Assembly (NCBI RefSeq): GCF_003314995.1
Contig: NZ_QNRH01000002.1
Coordinates: forward strand, 372,001 to 436,000
Length of the DNA: 64,000 nucleotides
Source of the DNA: Pseudochrobactrum asaccharolyticum
GTDB taxonomy: Bacteria > Pseudomonadota > Alphaproteobacteria > Rhizobiales > Rhizobiaceae
Reading direction: 5' to 3'
The position numbers were made by a program, and so were the translations under genes. Below the pieces are notes generated by a model. That model saw nothing but the letters and a program-made list of their open reading frames with translations, was not told the origin of the DNA and did not search any database. Of this stretch, positions 9,204-19,491 are shown piece after piece (positions within the stretch are counted from its first letter, which is position 1; every line of letters begins with the position of its first letter).

Positions 9204-10681
9204 TATGCTTTCTCCTTTTCACCGGCCTGCAAGATATGCAGCTCCGGTGTGCTTATCAGTTGCTGCGCAAACGGGCGGGCACCTTCAAGCGAGGCACCGG
9301 CAACCGCATCGCCGATGATCACCATCACCGGTCCTTGCAGCTCATTATGATTTTCCAGTTGAGCCAGATCTTTTAAGAGGCCGTGCAGCATTACGCGCTC
9401 AGTGCGTCCGGCATTTTCCACCACAGCGACCGCCGTATCCTCATGCAGACCGGCAGTGAGCAAGCGGTGCGCCACAGATGCGGCAACGCTTGCACCCATA
9501 TAAACGGCAATGGTCGCGCCGCTGAGCGCTAGCCGCGCCCAATCCGGCAGGATGTCTCCCGCCATATCGTGACCGGTGGTGAAAATCAGGGAGGATGCAA
9601 CACCACGCAATGTCAACGGCAACTGCATATCAGCGGCGGCAGCAATGGCTGAGGTAATGCCAGGCACAATCTCGAAACTGACACCGGCTGCACGCAGCGC
9701 CGCCATTTCTTCACCGGCACGGCCAAAGACCAGAGGATCACCGGATTTGAGCCGCACCACGCGCTGCCCGTCTTGAGCAAGCTCAACAAGCAACTGGTTG
9801 ATTTCATCCTGACTTTTGCTGTGGCAGCCTTTGCGTTTTCCCACCGGAATGCGCACGGCATCGCGTCTGCCCATGGCAACCACGCTCTCCGGCACCAGCG
9901 CATCATAGAGGATCACATCTGCCTGCATCAGCACACGTTGCGCACGCAAAGTCAGCAGGTCTTCTGCTCCGGGGCCTGCGCCGACCAGCCAGACATAACC
10001 GGAAGGTATGTTCACCTCAGTCAGAGCCTGATCGGCAAGTTCCCGCGCGAGGTTCAGATCGCCGCGCTCAACCGCTTGTGCCACTGCACCATTGAAGAAC
10101 ACATCCCAGAACTGGCGCCGCGTTGCACCTTTCGGCAGCGTGCTTTCCACCTTTTCGCGATAGTCTGCCGCCAGTTGTGCCAGCACTCCGGTTTGCGGAG
10201 ATAAAGCAGCACCGATTTCGCGACGCAGTTTCTGCGCCAGTACCGGCCCTGCACCTTCCGTACCGATTGCCACTGCAACGGGCGCATGAGCCACCAGTGC
10301 CGGTGTGAAAAAATCGCACAAATGCGGTCTGTCGACGACATTAACCGGAACATGCCTTGCTTTTATCTGATCGGCGATTTTTGCGTCCTGTGCGGCATCA
10401 CCACTCGCGACAAAAGCCAGTTTCACCTGAGAGAAATCATTGTCTTGCAGAGAACCGGTACGCAAATGATAACCACCATCCAGCACGAACTGAACCAGAT
10501 CCGGCTCCGGCGTCTCACCCTCCGGCACGACAATGCGGATTTGCGCCGTGGTTTCAGCTATCAGGCGCGCTTTGTTCAGCGCTTCTTCCCCACCGCCGAC
10601 AATCAGCACTGCCGCGCTGTCCACGCGGAAGAAAGCCGGAAAAGCCGTTAATCTGGTTGGGTGAGCTGTCACAATCAGCAC
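9203..10681 (-). CDS. cysG: Siroheme synthase CysG
   Basis: This 492-residue bifunctional enzyme makes siroheme from uroporphyrinogen III. The N-terminal part (about 1-210) is the precorrin-2 dehydrogenase/ferrochelatase with the nucleotide loop VLIVGGGEEALNKARL. The C-terminal part (about 225-480) is the SAM uroporphyrinogen-III C-methyltransferase with VWLVGAGPGAEDLLTLRA and RLKSGDPLVFGRAGEE. Siroheme is the cofactor of the CysI encoded downstream. It heads the minus-strand sulfur cluster. The 125 bp upstream, next to yraN, should hold the promoter, though no clear element is visible. Confidence 0.96.
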   Translation of the reverse strand: MLIVTAHPTRLTAFPAFFRVDSAAVLIVGGGEEALNKARLIAETTAQIRIVVPEGETPEPDLVQFVLDGGYHLRTGSLQDNDFSQVKLAFVASGDAAQDAKIADQIKARHVPVNVVDRPHLCDFFTPALVAHAPVAVAIGTEGAGPVLAQKLRREIGAALSPQTGVLAQLAADYREKVESTLPKGATRRQFWDVFFNGAVAQAVERGDLNLARELADQALTEVNIPSGYVWLVGAGPGAEDLLTLRAQRVLMQADVILYDALVPESVVAMGRRDAVRIPVGKRKGCHSKSQDEINQLLVELAQDGQRVVRLKSGDPLVFGRAGEEMAALRAAGVSFEIVPGITSAIAAAADMQLPLTLRGVASSLIFTTGHDMAGDILPDWARLALSGATIAVYMGASVAASVAHRLLTAGLHEDTAVAVVENAGRTERVMLHGLLKDLAQLENHNELQGPVMVIIGDAVAGASLEGARPFAQQLISTPELHILQAGEKEKA

Positions 10682-10806
10682 CTTTCAAAGGGTGGTTAAA
10701 GATTGTGCCAAGTATCGCGCATTCTGCGACCGCTTATAAGCAACAGGCTTGTGCGCTTGAGCGTTGCACCGCATCGCTTTTTCGCGTTTTGCAAATTTCG
10801 TGAAAT

Positions 10807-11181
10807 TTAGTTCCGGAAACTGACAGCTGCCGGAATATGCACCGGCCAGCGGCGTGGCAGCACCGCAATCAGGTCAAAGCGCAAAGACAGCCTGTGATAA
10901 TCCGGCTGACGGGCAAGCCAGTGATCGGCAGCCGCTTCAATCCGCGACAGACTCATAGAGCTGACCGCCTCCATTGCGGCTTCAACAGAGGTACGTGCTT
11001 TGACCTCAACAATCAGCACCAGACTGCCGCGTCTGGCAATCAGATCAATCTCGCCGGAGCGGGTCTTGTAGCGCCGCTCGACAATGCGAAAGCCTTTGAG
11101 CATCAGAGCAAAAGCAGCCAGCCGCTCCGCCCATATCCCGCGAGAAAATGCCTGCTGCTTTTTCTCATGGGAAATCTTCAT
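10807..11181 (-). CDS. UPF0102/YraN family endonuclease-like protein
   Basis: The 124-residue protein has the Holliday-junction-resolvase-like fold core: GERLAA-type start (here [12 protein letters not shown]), [16 protein letters not shown] and VEVKART. The residues E, D and E-x-K match the nuclease fold active site. Function is unproven. The start overlaps the rsmI stop (TAATG), a common rsmI-yraN arrangement in bacteria. Confidence 0.9.
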   Translation of the reverse strand: MKISHEKKQQAFSRGIWAERLAAFALMLKGFRIVERRYKTRSGEIDLIARRGSLVLIVEVKARTSVEAAMEAVSSMSLSRIEAAADHWLARQPDYHRLSLRFDLIAVLPRRWPVHIPAAVSFRN

Positions 11182-12086
11182 TATTTTTGAGCCTTTAATG
11201 TCATTAAACGCTGATACAGCTCACCTTTTGGTTTACCGGTCATGCGCGAGGCTTCACCGGCAGCTTTGGAAGGCTGTAATTCCTGTGCAAGAGAGAGCAA
11301 CAAAGCATCAATATCCTGCTCGGTCACCGGCACGGAATTTTGCAGCGGCGCACCAACCAGCAAAACCACCTCACCGCGAATACGGTCTTCACCGTCATAT
11401 TGCTCGCACAATTCACCCAAAGTCGAAGTTGAGAAAGTCTCATAGGCTTTGGTCAGCTCGCGGCACAGAGCGGCAGGGCGATCCGCCCCGAAAACGGCTG
11501 CCATATCCTGCAGAGTATCCGAAGCACGGTTGGGCGATTCAAAAAAGATCAGCGTCGTATCAATGGTCTTATAGGTTTCAAGCTTGTTGCGGCGCTGCCC
11601 CTGCTTAGATGGCAAAAACCCGCAAAACATGAAGCTGTCGGTCGGCAGACCGGAGGCCATCAAAGCCGCCATTACCGCAGAAGCACCGGGCACCGGCACC
11701 ACTTTATAACCGGCATTGCGGGCTTCTTCGACCAGACGATAGCCCGGATCAGAAACCAGCGGCGTACCGGCATCGGACACCAGCGCCACGCTTTTACCGG
11801 ATGCCAGTGCTTCAAGAATTTTCGGCCCCGCCTCAGCTGCATTATGCTCATGATAGGCAATCGGGCGACGGGAAATCGCAAAACGGTTAAGCAAAACACG
11901 GGTAACGCGGGTATCTTCACAAGCCAGCACATCGCTTGATGCCAGCACTTCCAGCGCCCGCAAGGTAATGTCACCGAGATTGCCGATCGGCGTGGCGACA
12001 ATATAAAGCGCAGGCTCAACCGGACGGGCGCGGAAAGTCTGCTCCCCGACCACATAGTTGCGCGTTTCCTGTAAATTGTCTTCCAC
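11181..12086 (-). CDS. rsmI: 16S rRNA (cytidine1402-2'-O)-methyltransferase RsmI
   Basis: The enzyme methylates the 2'-hydroxyl of C1402 in the ribosomal decoding centre. The protein has 301 residues from a GTG at 12086, with AAGGA 7 nt upstream. Motifs are [24 protein letters not shown], and the SAM-binding [17 protein letters not shown] short C-terminal domain follows. It sits in the run rdgB-hemW-rsmI-yraN, with 20 bp after hemW and a 1-bp overlap with yraN. Confidence 0.96.
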   Translation of the reverse strand: MEDNLQETRNYVVGEQTFRARPVEPALYIVATPIGNLGDITLRALEVLASSDVLACEDTRVTRVLLNRFAISRRPIAYHEHNAAEAGPKILEALASGKSVALVSDAGTPLVSDPGYRLVEEARNAGYKVVPVPGASAVMAALMASGLPTDSFMFCGFLPSKQGQRRNKLETYKTIDTTLIFFESPNRASDTLQDMAAVFGADRPAALCRELTKAYETFSTSTLGELCEQYDGEDRIRGEVVLLVGAPLQNSVPVTEQDIDALLLSLAQELQPSKAAGEASRMTGKPKGELYQRLMTLKAQK

Positions 12087-12106
12087 GTTGTTTCCTTGTC
12101 TAAAAT

Positions 12107-13315
12107 TCAGGCAGTCAGTTCAGCGACCAGCGTATTGAGCAGCAAAGCACCATCCGGCGTAGCGCGCAGGTAGCTGCCATCCAGCAATTCCAGAAAATTC
12201 TGTTCCTGCAACTGAGCAAGCCGTTCCGGCTTCAGACCATGGCCGGTCAGCTTCTGATAGCGGTTAAGATCAACGCCCTCTTTCAGACGCAGCCCCATCA
12301 TCAGAAACTCATCGCCTTCCTGCTCCGGTGTCAAATATTCTTCTTCGATAATACCATGGCCGGAGGTTTCAACTTTATCGACCCAGGTTTCCGGATGTTT
12401 CTCGGTCATCGTAACAGTGCGCGCACCGTTCTCGCGGAAACGACCATGGGCACCGGGGCCAATGCCGACATATTCGCCATAACGCCAATAAACCAGATTA
12501 TGCTGGGACTCCCGTCCCTTCACCGCATGGTTGGAAATCTCATAGGCAGGCAGCCCCAGCTCAGTTGTCACGCGCTGGGTTTCTTCATAAAGCGCCGCCG
12601 CATGATCAGGATCAGGCGTGGTCAGTTTACCCGCCTTCCAGAGATTATAGAACTGCGTGCCCTCTTCAATTGTCAGCTGATAGAGCGACAAATGATCGGC
12701 AGCGAGCGCTACAGCCTCGCGCAATTCCGCATTCCAGTCCGCAATGCTCTGATCAGGGCGGGCATAGATCAGATCGAAAGACAGGCGCGGGAAAATTTCA
12801 CGTGCCAGACCAATCGCCACTTTCGCTTCAGCCACGGAGTGCAACCGCCCAAGCCGCTTGAGGTCACGGTCATTCAGCGCCTGCACACCGAGCGATACGC
12901 GATTGACACCGGCAGCGCGGTAACCGCGAAAACGGTCGGCTTCCACACTGGTCGGGTTGGCTTCCAATGACACTTCAATATCATCCGCCACAGACCAGTA
13001 TTTGGCGATACCGTCCAGCAAAGCACCGACAGTCTGCGGCTGCATCAGGGACGGTGTGCCGCCGCCAAGAAAAATACTGGTCACTGTGCGCGGGCCGGTG
13101 CGCTCACGCAAAGTCGCCATCTCGCGCAGAAAGCTCTGTGCGAAACGCGGCTGATCCACCGGCTGATGCCGCACATGCGAATTGAAATCGCAATAAGGGC
13201 ACTTTGCCATGCAAAACGGCCAGTGCAGATAAATGCCAAAAGCATGATCCCCGTCTGTCTGCAAAATAGGCAGCGGACGTGCGGTCTCTGAGGCGGCAGC
13301 AGACAAGGACTGCAT
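12107..13315 (-). CDS. hemW: Radical SAM heme chaperone HemW
   Basis: This 402-residue protein resembles coproporphyrinogen III dehydrogenase but is thought to deliver heme to respiratory enzymes. The 4Fe-4S motif CMAKCPYCDFNS (Cys-x3-Cys-x2-Cys plus adjacent F) and IFLGGGTPSL are present. A C-terminal HemN-like domain carries the EEEYLTPEQEGDEFLMMGLR stretch. The ATG overlaps the rdgB stop (TAATG). Early annotations often call such genes hemN; the length and missing N-terminal extension favour HemW. Confidence 0.93.
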   Translation of the reverse strand: MQSLSAAASETARPLPILQTDGDHAFGIYLHWPFCMAKCPYCDFNSHVRHQPVDQPRFAQSFLREMATLRERTGPRTVTSIFLGGGTPSLMQPQTVGALLDGIAKYWSVADDIEVSLEANPTSVEADRFRGYRAAGVNRVSLGVQALNDRDLKRLGRLHSVAEAKVAIGLAREIFPRLSFDLIYARPDQSIADWNAELREAVALAADHLSLYQLTIEEGTQFYNLWKAGKLTTPDPDHAAALYEETQRVTTELGLPAYEISNHAVKGRESQHNLVYWRYGEYVGIGPGAHGRFRENGARTVTMTEKHPETWVDKVETSGHGIIEEEYLTPEQEGDEFLMMGLRLKEGVDLNRYQKLTGHGLKPERLAQLQEQNFLELLDGSYLRATPDGALLLNTLVAELTA

Positions 13316-13980
13316 TATTTCACATCCACGGGTGCGAATTTGGCTTCGGCAAACAATTTGAATGCGCGGGCACGATGCGACAAGGCATGTGCATCACCCG
13401 GCTTCCAGCCATGTTTTTCTGTTGCAGTCATTTCACCAAATGTTTTGTCATAACCATCCGGCAGGAACAGCGGGTCAAAACCAAAGCCGTCATTGCCGCG
13501 GGGTGTTACAATCTGGCCTTCCACTTCACCGCGGTAATATTCCGCATGACCATCCGGCCAGCACAGGCAGATCACGGAAACAAAGCGGCCCTTGCGCTGT
13601 TCCGGTTGCAAAGCACCTGCGGCTGCAAGCTTATCAATAACTTTGCCCATCGCCATATTGAAATCGCGGCTGCCATCCGGCAGCTCTGCCCAATTGGCAG
13701 TGTAAACGCCAGGCTCACCACCCAGCGCATCCACCATCATGCCGGAATCGTCAGAAAGAGCAGGCAGACCGGTTGCTTCAGCCGCAGCAAAAGCTTTGAT
13801 ATAAGCATTTTGCTCAAAGGTTGTGCCGGTTTCATCCGGCTCTGGCAGACCAAGCTGACCGGCAGACTGGGTATCAAAACCGAAAGGTCCGATCAGATCC
13901 GCAAACTCTTTCAGCTTGCCTGCATTGTGACTTGCAACAACCAGTTTGCCTTTGTTCAGCTCTCTCATCAGTTTATCCAT
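13315..13980 (-). CDS. rdgB: XTP/dITP pyrophosphatase RdgB
   Basis: The enzyme removes non-canonical purine nucleoside triphosphates (ITP, dITP, XTP) from the pool. Typical motifs are [40 protein letters not shown] and [13 protein letters not shown] take the ATG at 13980 (MDKLMREL), which overlaps the VOC gene end by 8 bp; the ATG at 13968 is equally possible and neither has a strong ribosome site. Length is 221 residues. It leads into hemW with a 1-bp overlap. Confidence 0.94.
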   Translation of the reverse strand: MDKLMRELNKGKLVVASHNAGKLKEFADLIGPFGFDTQSAGQLGLPEPDETGTTFEQNAYIKAFAAAEATGLPALSDDSGMMVDALGGEPGVYTANWAELPDGSRDFNMAMGKVIDKLAAAGALQPEQRKGRFVSVICLCWPDGHAEYYRGEVEGQIVTPRGNDGFGFDPLFLPDGYDKTFGEMTATEKHGWKPGDAHALSHRARAFKLFAEAKFAPVDVK

Positions 13981-14398
13981 TATTCCATAATTTGGGTTCA
14001 GCGAATTCCAGTGAATTACCGGAAGGGTCGCGGATGTAAAGGGAGCGCGCGCCATTCGGCCAGTCAAATTCACGCTCAATCTCTATGCCATGCTTCGCAA
14101 AATGCTGTTTCCACTCCGCGATCTGCTCACGGCTGGCAGCAAAGCACATATGGCCTGCGCCGGTCGTACCATGGGTCGGGATCGGCAACGCGCCTTCTGG
14201 TGCCGGTTTTACGGTTTCTTTTGCATCAAAAACCAGCAAAATCCCTGTACCGCAGCGGAAAAAAGCATTGCGATGATTATGCGGTAAAGCCAGCTCCAAC
14301 CCCAGAATATCGCGGTAGAACTGCACAGCCTCTTCGATATCGCGCACATAGAGCGCAGATTCAAGTATCTGTGTTGGTTTCAATTGTCCGGTCTGCAT
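13973..14398 (-). CDS. VOC (glyoxalase/dioxygenase) family protein
   Basis: The 141-residue protein has the vicinal-oxygen-chelate fold: [24 protein letters not shown] at the N-terminus and the C-terminal [25 protein letters not shown]. Metal ligand candidates are the His in AGHMCFAA and the Glu in SLEFAEP. The ATG at 14398 has AAAGGG about 9 nt upstream. The substrate cannot be told; fosfomycin or bleomycin resistance, glyoxalase or ring-cleavage activity are all possible for the fold. It overlaps rdgB by 8 bp. Confidence 0.85.
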   Translation of the reverse strand: MQTGQLKPTQILESALYVRDIEEAVQFYRDILGLELALPHNHRNAFFRCGTGILLVFDAKETVKPAPEGALPIPTHGTTGAGHMCFAASREQIAEWKQHFAKHGIEIEREFDWPNGARSLYIRDPSGNSLEFAEPKLWNNG

Positions 14399-14542
14399 AA
14401 TGAATGCCCTTTCAATAATCATGAACACGAAAACTGTCTCCCCTTATAACAGGTTCGAAATCAGTTTCCGCTCACGATCGGGTGAATTATCCAATAAAAC
14501 AATTGGATAATTCATTTTACATTCCGGCAAGCTATTCCGATT

Positions 14543-15259
14543 TTAAGAAACAGCCATTTTCTGCAGATCAACCAGACGCTTGATACCATTGCGTGCCAGC
14601 AGCATCAGAGACGCAAATTCTTCGTCCGAGAATGGCTCGCCTTCAGCAGTACCCTGCACTTCAACAATACCGCCGCGACCGGTCATCACGAAATTCGCAT
14701 CGGTCTGCGCGGTTGAATCTTCCGGATAATCCAGATCGATCACCGGTGTGCCTTCATAAATACCGCAGGAAATAGCAGCAACATGGTCTTTGAGTACCTT
14801 GTCGACTTTGACCATCTGGCGGGCTTCCATCCAGCGCAGGCAATCGTGCAGGGCAACCCAGCCACCGGTAATGGCCGCAGTACGGGTGCCGCCATCAGCC
14901 TGAATAACATCGCAGTCAACAGTGATCTGATATTCACCCAGTGCCTGCATATCAACAACGGCGCGAAGGGAACGGCCGATCAGACGTTGAATTTCCTGTG
15001 TACGGCCACCCTGTTTACCCGAGGCTGCTTCACGGCGCATACGATCGCCGGTCGAGCGTGGCAACATGCCATATTCCGCAGTGACCCAGCCCTTACCGCT
15101 GTTGCGCATCCAGCCCGGAACCTTTTCTTCAAGGCTTGCGGTGCACAGCACATGAGTATCGCCGAATTTGACGAGGCAAGAGCCTTCCGCATGTTTGGAA
15201 ATGCCTCGTTCAAAAGAGATTGCACGCATTTCGTCCGGAGCGCGTTTGGATGGACGCAT
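14543..15259 (-). CDS. rph: Ribonuclease PH
   Basis: This phosphorolytic 3' exoribonuclease trims tRNA precursors. From the ATG at 15259 (AAAGGA 6 nt upstream) it is 238 residues, the usual length. Family motifs include [46 protein letters not shown] and [20 protein letters not shown]. It is divergent from hrcA, with a 213-bp spacer. The pairing of rph with hrcA and grpE is common in Hyphomicrobiales. Confidence 0.96.
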   Translation of the reverse strand: MRPSKRAPDEMRAISFERGISKHAEGSCLVKFGDTHVLCTASLEEKVPGWMRNSGKGWVTAEYGMLPRSTGDRMRREAASGKQGGRTQEIQRLIGRSLRAVVDMQALGEYQITVDCDVIQADGGTRTAAITGGWVALHDCLRWMEARQMVKVDKVLKDHVAAISCGIYEGTPVIDLDYPEDSTAQTDANFVMTGRGGIVEVQGTAEGEPFSDEEFASLMLLARNGIKRLVDLQKMAVS

Positions 15260-15472
15260 GGATTTTCCTTTTAAAACAATGCTGCGCAAAAATCTGACAG
15301 CAGCCTGATTGTAATCTGATGACGCCTTTGAAAGGCATTTGTTTTGCTTCTAAGCCTGAACCAGCGAAATTTAAAGGAAAATCGGCGACTAAACACGCAA
15401 ACAACCGATCCTGCCCTTTGCCCCCGCATGACAATAGCCTATATATTGGATATCAACGGAGCAAATTGACGA

Positions 15473-16558
15473 ATGATCAGATCAGAGCGTGCCGATAATC
15501 TGCATGCCCCTTTACAAGTGCTGGATCAGCGGTCGCGCGATATTTTCCAGCGCATTGTTGAGAGCTATCTGAATGACGGTGAGCCGGTCGGTTCGCGTCA
15601 TCTTTCACGTTTGCTGCCTTTATCATTATCACCGGCAACCATCCGCAATGTGATGAGCGATCTCGAACATCTGGGGCTGGTCTATTCGCCGCATATTTCT
15701 GCCGGACGCATGCCGACCCAGTTAGGTTTACGGTTTTTTGTCGATGCCTTTATGGAAGTCAGCGACCTGCCTGCCGATGAACGCAGCAGTATCGAACATC
15801 AGGTGCGTGCCGCAGGACACAATAATTCTGTCGAGCATGTCCTGACTGAAGCCAGCCAGATCCTCTCCGGCCTGTCACGCGGTGCCGGTCTGGTACTGGC
15901 GACCAAAGCCGAAGGTGCGCTCAAACATATTGAATTTGTTCGCCTTGAACCAACCCGCGCCTTGGCGGTGATGGTCACGCAAAGCGGCGATGTGGAAAAC
16001 CGCGTCATTGATCTGCCCGCAGGTGTCACCTCTTCGCAGTTGATTGAGGCCTCGAATTTTCTCAATGCGCATATTCACGGCAAAACGCTTGCCGAAGCCC
16101 GCGCACAGATTGCAACCCTGCGCGAAGAAACCCGGCAGGCTCTCGACAGCCTGTCTCAGCATCTGGTGGAACAGGGGCTGGCAGTGTGGAGCGGTGCGGC
16201 CAGCGACCAGCAAACCCGTCTGATTGTGCGCGGACGTTCCAATCTTCTGGAAAACATCTCCGCACAGGATGATCTGGAGCGGTTGCGGCTGCTGTTTGAC
16301 GATCTGGAAACCAAAGAAGGCATGATCCAGCTGCTGGATCTGGCAGAGGCAGGCTCCGGCGTGCGAATTTTCATTGGTTCGGAGAATAAATTATTCTCTC
16401 TGTCCGGTTCGTCTCTGGTCGTTGCGCCTTATCGCGACTCCGAGCAACGGGTGATCGGCGCACTCGGCGTTATCGGCCCGACAAGGCTCAATTATGCCCG
16501 TATCGTACCGATGGTAGACTATACCGCCTCCCTTGTATCGCGCCTGTTACGGGGCTAA
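15473..16558 (+). CDS. hrcA: Heat-inducible transcription repressor HrcA
   Basis: HrcA represses chaperone genes by binding CIRCE operators. The 361-residue protein has an N-terminal winged-helix domain (about 15-95, with [21 protein letters not shown] and [17 protein letters not shown]), a GAF-like middle and a C-terminal dimerisation part with [23 protein letters not shown] lies about 12 nt before the ATG. No CIRCE inverted repeat is visible in its own promoter or before grpE. It is followed by grpE after 107 bp. Confidence 0.96.
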   Translation: MIRSERADNLHAPLQVLDQRSRDIFQRIVESYLNDGEPVGSRHLSRLLPLSLSPATIRNVMSDLEHLGLVYSPHISAGRMPTQLGLRFFVDAFMEVSDLPADERSSIEHQVRAAGHNNSVEHVLTEASQILSGLSRGAGLVLATKAEGALKHIEFVRLEPTRALAVMVTQSGDVENRVIDLPAGVTSSQLIEASNFLNAHIHGKTLAEARAQIATLREETRQALDSLSQHLVEQGLAVWSGAASDQQTRLIVRGRSNLLENISAQDDLERLRLLFDDLETKEGMIQLLDLAEAGSGVRIFIGSENKLFSLSGSSLVVAPYRDSEQRVIGALGVIGPTRLNYARIVPMVDYTASLVSRLLRG

Positions 16559-16603
16559 AATTTAAAATTTGCCTGTTAATTTGCCGCGCCGCAGAGCGAC
16601 GGT

Positions 16604-16632
16604 CTTGATTTTCAGCACACAAACCTCGATAT
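16604..16632 (+). promoter_or_regulatory. Possible heat-shock sigma (RpoH) promoter for grpE
   Basis: CTTGAT (16604-16609) and CTCGATAT (16625-16632) are separated by 15 bp upstream of grpE. This resembles the alphaproteobacterial RpoH pattern (CTTGA near -35, CYNATNT near -10). The -10 match is imperfect. Confidence 0.4.
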
Positions 16633-16665
16633 CCCAGACAATATGATTCAAGACGGAAGAGAATA

Positions 16666-17313
16666 ATGGCTGACGAAAACAAAAACGGCGAAACCCCGGA
16701 TCTTGGCCAGCGCGATCTTAACAACCCGCGTGACCGTGATGCCCTGAAGCGTGCCGCTGATGATTTTCTGAAAGCACGCAAAGACGAAGCAATTGCGGAA
16801 GCTGAAGAAGATGCAGCGCTGGACGATGATGCAATCAGCCCGCTGGCTGAGTTGCAGGTTGCAAACAATGCGCTGAAAGATCAGATGCTGCGCTTGGCTG
16901 CGGATATGGAAAATCTACGCAAACGCACCGCTCGCGAAATGCAGGACGCAAAAAACTATGCGGTCACTAATTTTGCCCGCGATATGCTCTCGGTATCAGA
17001 CAATCTGCGCCGCGCTCTGGAAGCTATCCCTACTGACGCTCTGGAAACTGATCCAAGCCTGAAAGCATTGGCTGAAGGCGTGGAAATGACCGAACGCGGA
17101 ATGCTGAACACTCTGGAACGTCATGGCGTGACACAAATTGCACCTGAAGGCCAGAAGTTCGACCCGAATTTCCATCAGGCAATTTTTGAAGTGCCAAACG
17201 TGGAAGTACCGAACAACACAGTCGTACAGGTCATGCAGACCGGCTACGCAATCGGTGACCGTGTTCTGCGTCCGGCCATGGTCGGCGTTTCACGCGGTGG
17301 TCCTAAAGAATAA
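16666..17313 (+). CDS. grpE: Nucleotide exchange factor GrpE
   Basis: GrpE releases ADP from DnaK in the cytosol. The 215-residue protein has an acidic, helical N-terminus (about 1-60), a long coiled coil including [21 protein letters not shown], and the C-terminal beta domain with the signature [11 protein letters not shown] and [17 protein letters not shown]. It follows hrcA, a conserved pairing. A terminator stands downstream at 17367-17397. Confidence 0.97.
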   Translation: MADENKNGETPDLGQRDLNNPRDRDALKRAADDFLKARKDEAIAEAEEDAALDDDAISPLAELQVANNALKDQMLRLAADMENLRKRTAREMQDAKNYAVTNFARDMLSVSDNLRRALEAIPTDALETDPSLKALAEGVEMTERGMLNTLERHGVTQIAPEGQKFDPNFHQAIFEVPNVEVPNNTVVQVMQTGYAIGDRVLRPAMVGVSRGGPKE

Positions 17314-17366
17314 TAACATTCTGACATTGCGGCATGATATTTGTCGCTCAATGAAAAGACAAAAAC

Positions 17367-17397
17367 GGGCGCAGAGCTTTCTCTGCGTCCGCTTTTT
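17367..17397 (+). terminator. Rho-independent terminator after grpE
   Basis: GGGCGCAGAG and CTCTGCGTCC pair across a 4-nt loop and are followed by GCTTTTT. Confidence 0.85.
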
Positions 17398-17479
17398 ATT
17401 GTCTGCGGCATACAGAATAGCCTATTTTAATAATCTAAAGCACAGCACTGCTGTGCTCGTCTCTCACTGAAAGGCAAAA

Positions 17480-18139
17480 ATGACATTTATCGATTTTCTC
17501 GACTATGCAGGTGTCTTTGTCTTTGCCGCAACCGGCGCGCTTGCTGCCTCACGCTGCCGGCTTGATATTATCGGTTTTATTTTTCTCGCCAATATGACCG
17601 GTGTCGGCGGCGGTACGGTACGCGATCTGGTGCTCGGCAATACGCCGGTCAACTGGGTGCGCGAGCCGCTCTATCTGCTGATTGGTACCTGTGCCGCCAT
17701 TCTGGTCTATTTCACCGCACACCGCGTTGAATCACGCTATCGTATTCTGCTCTGGCTCGATGCGATCGGTATGGCAATGTTCAGTGTGATGGGTGCAGAG
17801 AAAGCCTTACAGCTTGGCTTTAATGCCTGGGTTGCAATTGTTGCCGGTGTTTTCACAGCAACGCTGGGCGGCGTGATGCGCGATATTATGTCCGGACAAC
17901 CATCGGTTTTGATGCGCCGCGAAATCTATATTTCCGCAGCTCTTGCCGGTGCCGGTACCTTTGTCGCTTTAGAAGCTCTCAAAGTCCCGACCACGATCTC
18001 GGTGATCGCCGGTACCGCAATTGCGTTTTCGATACGCGGGGGTGCACTGCAATATGGCTGGATGTTGCCAGCCCATAAAGCACGCCGCGGCCGTACCGAA
18101 GAAGAGCTTAAACGTGACGGTATTGTGCGTGACGAATAA
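17480..18139 (+). CDS. TRIC-like (UPF0126) cation channel family protein
   Basis: This 219-residue inner-membrane protein has about seven hydrophobic helices arranged as two repeats. Each repeat carries the glycine-rich motif: GGGTVRDLVLGN in the first and GGVMRDIMSGQ in the second. Prokaryotic members related to animal TRIC proteins conduct monovalent cations; the older name is YicG/UPF0126. It is flanked by terminators on both sides, so it is monocistronic. Confidence 0.9.
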   Translation: MTFIDFLDYAGVFVFAATGALAASRCRLDIIGFIFLANMTGVGGGTVRDLVLGNTPVNWVREPLYLLIGTCAAILVYFTAHRVESRYRILLWLDAIGMAMFSVMGAEKALQLGFNAWVAIVAGVFTATLGGVMRDIMSGQPSVLMRREIYISAALAGAGTFVALEALKVPTTISVIAGTAIAFSIRGGALQYGWMLPAHKARRGRTEEELKRDGIVRDE

Positions 18140-18143
18140 AACA

Positions 18144-18167
18144 GGGGGAGCGAAAACTCCCCCGTTT
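18144..18167 (+). terminator. Rho-independent terminator after TRIC-like gene
   Basis: GGGGGAG and CTCCCCC pair across a 6-nt loop and are followed by GTTT. The T-run is short. Confidence 0.75.
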
Positions 18168-18233
18168 CATTTTCAGGCTTTACAGCGGCTCCAGTTAAGG
18201 CTGAACCGTTGAAACCGCTGTAACTATTTATTT

Positions 18234-19280
18234 TTACGCATTATCAGACGCAAAACCGGTTCCCGCTTTTGCTGGAAATGCTTTGATAAGACCGAACTGT
18301 TCTGCAAGATCTTTCAGATTATGCATCGGACGCGGGCCGATCTGCTGGATAACAATACCGGCCGCTAATGAGCCGAAATTACCGCATTCTTCCAATGTAT
18401 AGCCATTGGTATAGCCAAAGAGAAACCCGGCTGCGTAGAGATCACCGGCACCGGTCGTATCCACCAGCGCATCAATCTCAATAGCCTTGACCTCGACAGT
18501 CTCATCACCACGCAGAATGATTGAACCAAGCTCGGAGCGGGTAACCGCAGCCAGTTTGCAATCACCACGCAATGCTTCAAGCGCGCTTTCAAATGATGAG
18601 GTCTGATACAGCGATTTTACCTCTGCCTCATTAGCAAACACAATATCAACTGTGCCGCTGCGCATCAGATCAAGAAATTCATCACGATAACGATCCACAC
18701 AGAACGGATCGGAAAGGGTCATGGACACTTCGCGGCCATGCTCATGCGCAATTTTTGCAGCCAGCAAAATCGCTTCTTTGGCGCGAGGCGGATCCCACAA
18801 ATAGCCCTCGAAATAGACAACCTGAGCGGCACTGACTTTAGAGCTTTCAATATCTTCGATGCCCAGTTCCACACAGGCACCGAGATAGGTGTTCATCGAA
18901 CGCTCACCATCGGGCGTCACAAAGATCATGCATCGTGCCGTTGGCGCGCTGTCCAGCAGCGGCGGCGTATCAAAAGCGACCCCCTGCCCGCGAATATCAT
19001 GCGTGTAAATTCTGCCAAGCTCATCTGCAGCCACTTTGCCGAAGAAGGCAGAACGACCACCCAGACTGGCAATGCCTGCCGCCGTATTACCGGCGCTGCC
19101 GCCTGATGCCTCAATCGCAGGACCTTTGCGGCTATAGAGCAGTTCCGCCCTTTCCGCATCAATCAGGTTCATGGCACCTTTGATAATGCCGTTATCGACG
19201 AGAAAATTATCCTCGGTGCGGGACAGAATATCGACAATCGCATTACCGATACACAACACATCATATTTAGGGACAGAAAT
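18234..19280 (-). CDS. Adenosine kinase / PfkB-family carbohydrate kinase
   Basis: The protein matches the rhizobial adenosine kinase group of the ribokinase superfamily. Motifs are GNAIVDIL near the N-terminus, SGGSAGNTAAGIASLGG, and the catalytic DTTGAGDLYAAGFLFG near residue 290. The start is unclear. A GTG at 19259 would cut off the first beta strand and has no ribosome site. The homologous N-terminus (ISVPKYDVLCIGNAI) continues upstream with no ATG, GTG or TTG, but an ATT at 19280 has GGGAG 8 nt before it. I give the ATT as the probable start (348 residues), with the GTG as the fallback. Confidence 0.88.
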   Translation of the reverse strand: MSVPKYDVLCIGNAIVDILSRTEDNFLVDNGIIKGAMNLIDAERAELLYSRKGPAIEASGGSAGNTAAGIASLGGRSAFFGKVAADELGRIYTHDIRGQGVAFDTPPLLDSAPTARCMIFVTPDGERSMNTYLGACVELGIEDIESSKVSAAQVVYFEGYLWDPPRAKEAILLAAKIAHEHGREVSMTLSDPFCVDRYRDEFLDLMRSGTVDIVFANEAEVKSLYQTSSFESALEALRGDCKLAAVTRSELGSIILRGDETVEVKAIEIDALVDTTGAGDLYAAGFLFGYTNGYTLEECGNFGSLAAGIVIQQIGPRPMHNLKDLAEQFGLIKAFPAKAGTGFASDNA

Positions 19281-19491
19281 GGCTTTTACTCCCGTGAAAT
19301 TTCGCAGCCGGATGCAAAACTGAACGCCCTCACATCCATTGCGAGAATAGTTGTAATCACGGAATGTGGTTTTTGCCAGAGCCGAAACAGATTTACCTTT
19401 TCAAAAAAGCGGCCTGATATCCGCCTCACTTCATCTTGTTGCGCTTAAGCAGGCTCCCTATCTATCTGAAAACAAACCCGACGGAGCCCAG

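Noticed and set aside
14440-14470. tRNA-like GGTTCGAAATC near 14452
   Set aside because: No acceptor stem or anticodon arm can be built around it. No other tRNA candidates were found in the window.
15260-16665. CIRCE element for HrcA
   Set aside because: No TTAGCACTC / GAGTGCTAA inverted repeat was seen before hrcA or grpE; the operator is probably at groESL outside the window.
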